A DNA stretch of 64,000 bases from Anaerozeibacter sp031551775 (GTDB lineage: Bacteria; Bacillota; Clostridia; Christensenellales; Aristaeellaceae), in assembly GCA_031551775.1 (NCBI GenBank), contig JAVBND010000083.1, forward strand, positions 8,275 to 72,274, read 5' to 3'. The notes beneath the pieces were generated by a model. The model saw nothing but the letters and a program-made list of their open reading frames with translations. It did not search any database and was not told the DNA's origin. Positions 59,169 to 64,000 of the stretch are shown here, piece after piece. How positions within the stretch are numbered: the stretch's first letter is position 1; every line of letters begins with the position of its first letter. The position numbers were made by a program, and so were the translations under genes.

Positions 59169-60850
59169 TACTTCTTGACCAGGTACTTGCGCACGTCGAT
59201 CGCAACCGCCAGGATGATGATCAGGCCGCGAATGATGTACTGGTAGTACGGGTTGACGCCCAGGAACTGGAGCGAGTAGTTGATGGCCTGCAGGATGATC
59301 GCGCCGATGACGACGCCCTGTATGGTGCCGACGCCGCCTGAGAAGGACACGCCGCCGACCACGCACGCGCTGATGGCGTCAAGCTCATAGTTGATGCCGG
59401 TGTTCGCGCCCACCGAAGTAATGCGCGCGGCTTCAAGGAACGCCGAGATGCCGTACAGTACGCCCGCGACCAAGTACACCAACATGATCGTCTTGGCCAC
59501 GTTGACGCCCGAAACCGCCGCGGCTTCTTCGTTGCCGCCGACCGCGAACATGTTCTTTCCAAGGCGCGTCTTGTTCCAGATGAACCACATGATGATTGCC
59601 AGGATCAGGAAGTAGATGACCACCAGCGGGATCTTCGCCGATCCGATCACAAGGTCGCCTGCCGCCTGATCGAGAAAACCGCGCTCGAAGGTCGAGAGAG
59701 CTTGCGCCGTGCCCGAGGGTTGCGATTCGATGTACAGGCTGGTCGCGCCCTGCGCAATCAACTGCGTGCCCAGCGATATGATAAACGCGTGCAGGTGCAG
59801 CTTTGCTACGCCGAAGCCGTTGATCATGGAGAACAGGACCGCAATCGCGATCGAGGACAGGAGCGGGATGAACAGGGGAAGGGCAGTGGTGATCTGCGGG
59901 AACATGCGCGAGGCGTAGGTGGTTGCCTGCACAAGCGAGGCCGTGACCGCCGCCGAGAGACCGAGCACGCGGCCGATCGACAGGTCGGTGCCGGCCAGCA
60001 CGATCAGGCCCGCGCAGCCCAGCGCCAGAATGCCCTTCGTGGAGGACTGCTTGAGGATGTTCAGGATGTTGTCGATCTTGACGAAGTTCGGGCGGATGAT
60101 GCACACCGTCGCGAGAATCGCCAGCAGGATGATGTAGAGCGCGTAGTTGAGCAGGAAGTTGGTAACCTTCTGCGAGGAGGCGCTTTGCACCCTGGCGTTG
60201 GCCTTGCCCTTGGGGGAACGGCCCATCAGCCCAAGCGTGATCAGCGCCGCGCTCAAAATCAGCAGCGACAGGCCGATGAAGAGGTAGGTGACCGAATTGT
60301 TGAAAAGCGTCGCGGTCAGGCTGGGGTTTCTGAGCGCGGGCAAGCCTTCCTGGAAGAGCGACACCATGGCGCTGTCGCTTGCCAGTTCCTGATATTGCGC
60401 CTCGTCGATCTTAAGGGCGTCCATGACCGACTGCTTGAGCATTTCCTGCCGCATAGGGTCGGAGGTGGCGCGGTCCTTGACGAGTTCCTTGAATTCGTCG
60501 TCGGTCAAGGCCGGGTTCAGCGCCGTGGCGTAGGCCTTGAACGCGTTAAAGTCTTGCGACTCGGCCAGCTTTTCTTCATAGACCACGCGCATGTCAACCA
60601 CCGTGTTGACGCGCTCGGCGTCAAGGCCGAGCCGCCCGGTCAGAAAACCCTTGAGCGCGCTGGGATTTTGCCCGCGCGCGACAGTGGTGACGGTCGTTGG
60701 GTTGAGCACGAAGCTCATCGTTTCGGGCTTCTTCGAGCCGAGCATTTCGGTCGTCTGATCGTAGATGCTTTGCCCGTAGACGCCGCACCCGGTCAGCGCG
60801 ATCCCGGCAATCAGCGCGATGACCGCAATGATGTTGAGTACCTTTTTCAT
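59168..60850 (-). CDS. mglC: Galactose-type ABC permease (MglC-like) with extra N-terminal domain
   Basis: A 560-residue permease. Residues about 235-560 match MglC/RbsC: LAGTDLSIGRVLGLSAAVTA, GGNEEAAAVSGV and GGVSFSGGVGTIQGVVIGAI, with about ten helices. Residues 1-230 are unusual: a membrane helix or signal anchor (4-25, with a lipobox-like GCG end), a soluble, helical, probably extracytoplasmic region (about 30-185, VVDMRVVYEEKLAESQDFNAF) and a further helix (190-210). Standard MglC has about 340 residues. GAGGG precedes the ATG. Confidence 0.92.
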   Translation of the reverse strand: MKKVLNIIAVIALIAGIALTGCGVYGQSIYDQTTEMLGSKKPETMSFVLNPTTVTTVARGQNPSALKGFLTGRLGLDAERVNTVVDMRVVYEEKLAESQDFNAFKAYATALNPALTDDEFKELVKDRATSDPMRQEMLKQSVMDALKIDEAQYQELASDSAMVSLFQEGLPALRNPSLTATLFNNSVTYLFIGLSLLILSAALITLGLMGRSPKGKANARVQSASSQKVTNFLLNYALYIILLAILATVCIIRPNFVKIDNILNILKQSSTKGILALGCAGLIVLAGTDLSIGRVLGLSAAVTASLVQATTYASRMFPQITTALPLFIPLLSSIAIAVLFSMINGFGVAKLHLHAFIISLGTQLIAQGATSLYIESQPSGTAQALSTFERGFLDQAAGDLVIGSAKIPLVVIYFLILAIIMWFIWNKTRLGKNMFAVGGNEEAAAVSGVNVAKTIMLVYLVAGVLYGISAFLEAARITSVGANTGINYELDAISACVVGGVSFSGGVGTIQGVVIGAIILQAINYSLQFLGVNPYYQYIIRGLIIILAVAIDVRKYLVKK

Positions 60851-60874
60851 ACCAGTATCCCTCTTTCAGCGAAA

Positions 60875-62386
60875 TTACACGTATTTCGCGGCCAGCTGCA
60901 TGATCAATTCCTGCTCGCCCTGGATGCCGCCAAAATCCTTGCCGCGTTCGAGTATCCCGGCCATTTGCCCATTGGACATGACCAGGATCCGGTCGCATAT
61001 GCCCAATAGCTCCGGCATTTCACTCGATACCATGATGACGCCCTTGCCTTCTTCGGCCAACTGAAGAATCAGCTGGTAAATCTCGTACTTCGCGCCCACG
61101 TCGATGCCGCGCGTGGGTTCGTCAAGCAGCAAGACTTCGGGCTTTGTGAGCAGCCACCGGCCAATGATGACCTTTTGCTGGTTGCCGCCCGAAAGGCTCT
61201 TGATGTGTGTGCGCTTGGACGGCGTCTTGACGTGGATCGCGTCGATGACCCAATCGGTATCCTTGTTCATCCTGCGCCCCGAGAGCAGGAACTTGCCATA
61301 GCTACCGACGTTGGCAATGATGGAGTTGAAGGTGACGGGCATCTGCGGGAAAATCCCGGTCGCGCGGCGTTCTTCGGTCAACAGCGCGAAACCGTTCATG
61401 GTTGCTTCGGCGGAGGTCGTGTTCGCAACCGGCTTGCCGTGCAATTTGATCTCGCCGGAGCCCCTGGTAAAGTAGCCGAAGATTGTGTTCAGCAGCTCTG
61501 TGCGCCTGGAACCGACCAGCCCCGCCACGCCCAGCACTTCGCCCTTGCGCAGGGCAAAATTCACGTTGTGGCAAGTGGGCTCGTACATGCCGCTCAGGTT
61601 TTCGACCTCGAGCAGCGTTTCGCTTGGCACATTGTTCTTCGGAGGGAAGCGGTTGTCCATCTCGCGGTTGACCATCAGGCGGATGATCTCGTCGGTGGTC
61701 AGGCTCTTGGCTTCGCGCGTCGCGATCCATTGCCCGTCGCGCATGATGGTGACATCGTCCGAGATGCGCAAAATCTCATCCATCTTGTGGGAAATATAAA
61801 TGATGCCGACGCCTTCTTGGGTCAGTTGATGGATGATGCGGAACAGATGCTCCACTTCATCCTCGGTCAGCGAACTGGTCGGCTCGTCCAGCACCAGAAT
61901 CTTCGCGTTGTAAGAAACCGCCTTGGCGATTTCGACCATCTGACGCTTGGAAACCGAAAGATTGCCGATGACTGTTCTTGGATCGACATCGATGTTCAGG
62001 CGTTCAAATATGGCCTTGGTGTCGCGCTGCATCTTGCGCGAATCCACGAACGGCCCGCTCGTGGGGAAACGGCCCAGCCACACGTTCTCCATGACGTTGC
62101 GGCGCAGGACCTGATTGAGTTCCTGATGAACCATCGCCACCCCGTTGTCCAGCGCGTTGCGGGGGCCCGCAAAGGAGACGGCTTCTCCGTTCATCGTAAT
62201 GGTTCCGTTGTCTTTCTTATAAATGCCAAATAAGCACTTCATCAGCGTAGACTTGCCCGCGCCGTTTTCGCCCATCAATGCGTGCACCGTTCCGGCGCGC
62301 AGCCTGAGCCTGGCGTGATCGAGGGCTTTGACGCCGGGGAATTGCTTATCAATGTCCATCATTTCCAGCAAGTATTGTTCGGACAT
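60875..62386 (-). CDS. mglA: Galactose-type ABC transporter ATPase (MglA)
   Basis: A 503-residue two-domain sugar ATPase. First domain: GENGAGKSTLMKCLFG Walker A, VSKRQMVEIAKAV, LDEPTSSLTEDE. Second domain: GLVGSRRTELLNTIFG in place of Walker A (degenerate, as usual for MglA), LSGGNQQKVIIGR, LDEPTRGIDVGAK. It energises the MglC channel. AGGGGTC precedes the ATG. The operon is mglB-mglA-mglC-small gene. Confidence 0.96.
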   Translation of the reverse strand: MSEQYLLEMMDIDKQFPGVKALDHARLRLRAGTVHALMGENGAGKSTLMKCLFGIYKKDNGTITMNGEAVSFAGPRNALDNGVAMVHQELNQVLRRNVMENVWLGRFPTSGPFVDSRKMQRDTKAIFERLNIDVDPRTVIGNLSVSKRQMVEIAKAVSYNAKILVLDEPTSSLTEDEVEHLFRIIHQLTQEGVGIIYISHKMDEILRISDDVTIMRDGQWIATREAKSLTTDEIIRLMVNREMDNRFPPKNNVPSETLLEVENLSGMYEPTCHNVNFALRKGEVLGVAGLVGSRRTELLNTIFGYFTRGSGEIKLHGKPVANTTSAEATMNGFALLTEERRATGIFPQMPVTFNSIIANVGSYGKFLLSGRRMNKDTDWVIDAIHVKTPSKRTHIKSLSGGNQQKVIIGRWLLTKPEVLLLDEPTRGIDVGAKYEIYQLILQLAEEGKGVIMVSSEMPELLGICDRILVMSNGQMAGILERGKDFGGIQGEQELIMQLAAKYV

Positions 62387-62440
62387 GACCCCTATTCACC
62401 ACTCATTTCAACCGAATTGCCACTGTCCATTGTCCAAATA

Positions 62441-62470
62441 CGGTTCCGGCGACCATTGTCGCCGGAACCG
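62441..62470 (-). terminator. Perfect 13-bp intercistronic hairpin
   Basis: CGGTTCCGGCGAC and GTCGCCGGAACCG arms with a 4-base loop. No U-tract on either side, so it is more likely an RNA stabiliser than a full terminator. Confidence 0.7.
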
Positions 62471-62512
62471 ACAGCTTGTCGATAAATTCGCCAAGCTGAA
62501 CGCTCCACTATG

Positions 62513-62572
62513 GATTGAAGTGGGAAGAAGGCCACTCGCCCTCTTCCCACACCCATCTCCTCGGGCTTGTCG
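62513..62572 (-). repeat. Dispersed palindromic repeat, copy 3
   Basis: On the minus strand the unit reads AGCCCGAGGAGATGGG, then GTGGGAAGAGGGCGAG and CTTCTTCCCACTTCAAT, matching the pair at 56199-56295 in inverse orientation. Arms GTGGGAAGA and TCTTCCCAC form a hairpin. Confidence 0.65.
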
Positions 62573-62608
62573 GTTTGCTGACGTCATCCCGAGAAGGAAG
62601 CTGAAGTC

Positions 62609-63643
62609 TTATTCCGCGGAGGTGATCTTCGCGTAGGGGATACGGACCGAGTAGCCGTCGGCGGCCAGGGTGTAATCGAGGCCGGTAAGCCATTCGCCGG
62701 TCATGAGGTAGTTCATCGCGATGCAGACATTGGCGTAGCCCATGGCGTCGCCGTCCTGCTTGACGGTGGCGGTCATGCCGCCGTTCTTGATGGATTCAAA
62801 CGCCGCGTCGGTCGCGTCAACGCCGATGATGGTCAGCTTCTTGTCGCCTTCCTTGCCGGTGTTGTAGCCAAACGCGCTCAGAGCGGCCACGACGCCGATC
62901 GCCATGTCGTCATTGTTGGCGAACACGACTTCGATGTTCTGGTTGGCGGCCCAGGTGGCGGTCATCTTGTCGTTGGCCTGGGTGGTGTCCCAGTTGGCGA
63001 CGATGGTCGGTACAACTTCTTCAAGGTCAAGACCCAGCGCGCGGGCGGTTTCCTCGGAATACTGGGTGCGGGCGATGGCTTCGGGGTTGTTCGGTTCGCC
63101 CATGAACTCGATGAACTGGAGCTTGCCGTCGCCGTTGAGATCGATCGAGGGATCGGCCGCGTAGAGGTCGGCCAGGATTTCGCCCTGCATGTCGCCCGCT
63201 TCGCGCGGCGTGGTGCCGATGAAGATCGAGCCGCTGTCCACGACGACGGACTGTACGGTTTCAACCGAGGGCTCCTTGTTGTAGAACAGGAAGGGGATGT
63301 CCGCGCCCTTGAACATATCGACCAGTTGCTGGCCGGATGCGACCTCGGCGAGGTTGATGATGACGAAGTCCGGCTTCTCGCCGACCAGGATCGTCGCCTG
63401 CTCGACCTGCTTGGCCATATCATCGGCCGCGTCGTACATGGTCAGGTTGATCTTAACGCCCAGTTCCGCGCCGATTTCCTCGGCCGCGGACATCATGGCC
63501 TTGCGGACGGAGCTGCCATAGGTGTCATCGTACTTCCAGATCAGGGCGCGAACGTCGTATTCCGACTTCGCTTCGGCCATCGCCACGCTGGCGACGGACA
63601 GGGCCATAACCAGTACGAGCAAGAACGCAAGGATTTTCTTCAT
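62609..63643 (-). CDS. mglB: Galactose/glucose-binding protein (MglB-like)
   Basis: A 344-residue periplasmic-type binding protein. Signal peptide 1-23 (MKKILAFLLVLVMAL core, AMA before EA), with no lipobox. Mature part: RALIWKYDDTYGSSVRKAMM, PFLFYNKEPS, and the EF-hand-like loop DLNGDGKLQF, which corresponds to the calcium-binding loop of E. coli galactose-binding protein, then IVANWDTTQANDKM and FANNDDMAIG. This loop makes the MglB assignment strong. It starts a minus-strand importer operon at a good promoter. Confidence 0.94.
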   Translation of the reverse strand: MKKILAFLLVLVMALSVASVAMAEAKSEYDVRALIWKYDDTYGSSVRKAMMSAAEEIGAELGVKINLTMYDAADDMAKQVEQATILVGEKPDFVIINLAEVASGQQLVDMFKGADIPFLFYNKEPSVETVQSVVVDSGSIFIGTTPREAGDMQGEILADLYAADPSIDLNGDGKLQFIEFMGEPNNPEAIARTQYSEETARALGLDLEEVVPTIVANWDTTQANDKMTATWAANQNIEVVFANNDDMAIGVVAALSAFGYNTGKEGDKKLTIIGVDATDAAFESIKNGGMTATVKQDGDAMGYANVCIAMNYLMTGEWLTGLDYTLAADGYSVRIPYAKITSAE

Positions 63644-63707
63644 AGAATGGAACGCCTCCTTGTTATAATCATGGGTATGAAATATACATTCATCCCACTG
63701 CTGCTAC

Positions 63708-63737
63708 ATTATAAGGCACGTCAAAACATATTGTCAA
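63708..63737 (-). promoter_or_regulatory. Promoter of the mgl operon
   Basis: On the minus strand: TTGACA, 18 bases, TATAAT, about 65 bases before mglB. Confidence 0.85.
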
Positions 63738-63949
63738 GCAAAACACACAGTTTTGAACGTCATTTTTTTATGGGAAAATAATACCCTTTTATCGCAATGT
63801 TGTCAAATATTGGACATCTGCGCCGTTCGAATGAAAAAAGCCGCGCAAAATGCGCGGCTTCAGCCCATCAACAAACTCTCGTCACAACGGCGGGGGTTTA
63901 TTATTTAACAAAGAAGCCCAAAACAGACCAAAAGGAAAAAGGGAGGAGG
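63738..63949. other. Intergenic region with one isolated hairpin
   Basis: Apart from the hairpin at 63834-63860 and an AAAGGAAAAAGGGAGGAGG run before the next start codon, nothing is recognised. Confidence 0.5.
63834..63860 (-). terminator. Leftward-oriented terminator-like hairpin
   Basis: AAGCCGCGCA pairs with TGCGCGGCTT around AAA; on the minus strand the stem is followed by TTTTTT. No minus-strand gene fits between it and the plus-strand gene at 63950, so it may end an antisense transcript or shield the mgl promoter. Confidence 0.55.
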
Positions 63950-64000
63950 ATGTCGAATAAAGAGAAAAAAGGACGTGATAGAGATGCTGCGAGAAAAAGC
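63950..64000 (+). CDS. Start of a plus-strand gene, cut by window edge
   Basis: ATG at 63950 lies behind a strong GGGAGGAGG. The 17 visible codons read MSNKEKKGRDRDAARKS, strongly basic and charged. Nothing more can be said about the product. Confidence 0.55.
   Translation, partial: MSNKEKKGRDRDAARKS

Larger units (their letters stand above)
62387..62608 (-). other. mglB-mglA intercistronic region with hairpins
   Basis: No gene. It holds a dispersed hairpin repeat next to mglB (62513-62572) and a perfect 13-base-pair hairpin (62441-62470), which together probably give the binding-protein message greater stability than the downstream genes. Confidence 0.65.

Overview
The window looks like a chromosomal segment of a GC-rich, endospore-forming, anaerobic member of the Firmicutes (Clostridia; a Christensenellales-like lineage is my guess, not proven). 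Supporting evidence is a germination protease (gpr), two CotF-type spore-coat proteins, a SpoIIQ-like M23 protein, a tryptophan T-box, SepF/DivIVA division genes, split (two-subunit) transketolase, a 4Fe-4S aldo-keto reductase, strong AGGAGG ribosome binding sites and frequent TTG/GTG starts. No rRNA, tRNA, CRISPR array, phage or insertion sequence was seen.

Layout. 1-0.95 kb: two tandem secreted cysteine-containing paralogues, the first cut by the window edge. 1.2-2.9 kb: small membrane protein, DUF169 protein and SDR reductase. 2.9-3.3 kb: a gene-free array of consecutive hairpins. 3.3-8.8 kb: M23 protein, then feoA-feoB-lipase-like gene, a GATase-like protein and an EamA transporter. 8.9-12.5 kb: alpha/beta hydrolase, membrane-anchored MurF-like ligase and Ddl-like ATP-grasp ligase, tightly packed. 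12.5-14.3 kb: PadR-DUF1700-DUF4097 operon with a near-consensus promoter and operator. 14.5-19.4 kb: CNNM/CorC-like transporter behind a structured leader, rpsT, gpr, and a Trp T-box in front of a TrpB2 gene.

19.4-31.1 kb is a sugar-catabolic locus: LacI regulator, RbsB/DUF2291/RbsA/RbsC-type importer, two-subunit transketolase, FGGY kinase and fucose-isomerase-like protein, followed by a separately promoted class II aldolase. The isomerase-kinase-split transketolase logic resembles the known transketolase route for D-apiose, but the substrate cannot be read from sequence. 31.1-38.1 kb: GNAT, VanX-like dipeptidase, pfkA, an RNA uracil methyltransferase and a soluble hybrid histidine kinase whose coding frame extends upstream of its first ATG. 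38.2-48.9 kb: PatB aminotransferase, Fe-S AKR, two unfamiliar secreted proteins, a complete UDP-L-FucNAc synthesis trio (capEFG type), mtlD and recX.

48.9-58.8 kb is largely cell-envelope and division: cotF pair, pncB-lgt, then HlyD-like protein, yggS, sepF, ylmH, divIVA, DUF5665, lspA, rluD, PRC-barrel protein and a 55-residue YtxH-like protein. 58.9-63.7 kb: an mgl-type galactose importer read on the minus strand (mglB with its calcium loop, mglA, an mglC with an unusual extra N-terminal domain, and a small membrane protein). A new plus-strand gene begins at the right edge.

The most distinctive candidates are the hydrolase/MurF-like/Ddl-like module, the hairpin array at 2930-3283, the apiose-like sugar locus, the leader upstream of the CNNM gene, the mini-ORF before divIVA, and the mglC fusion.
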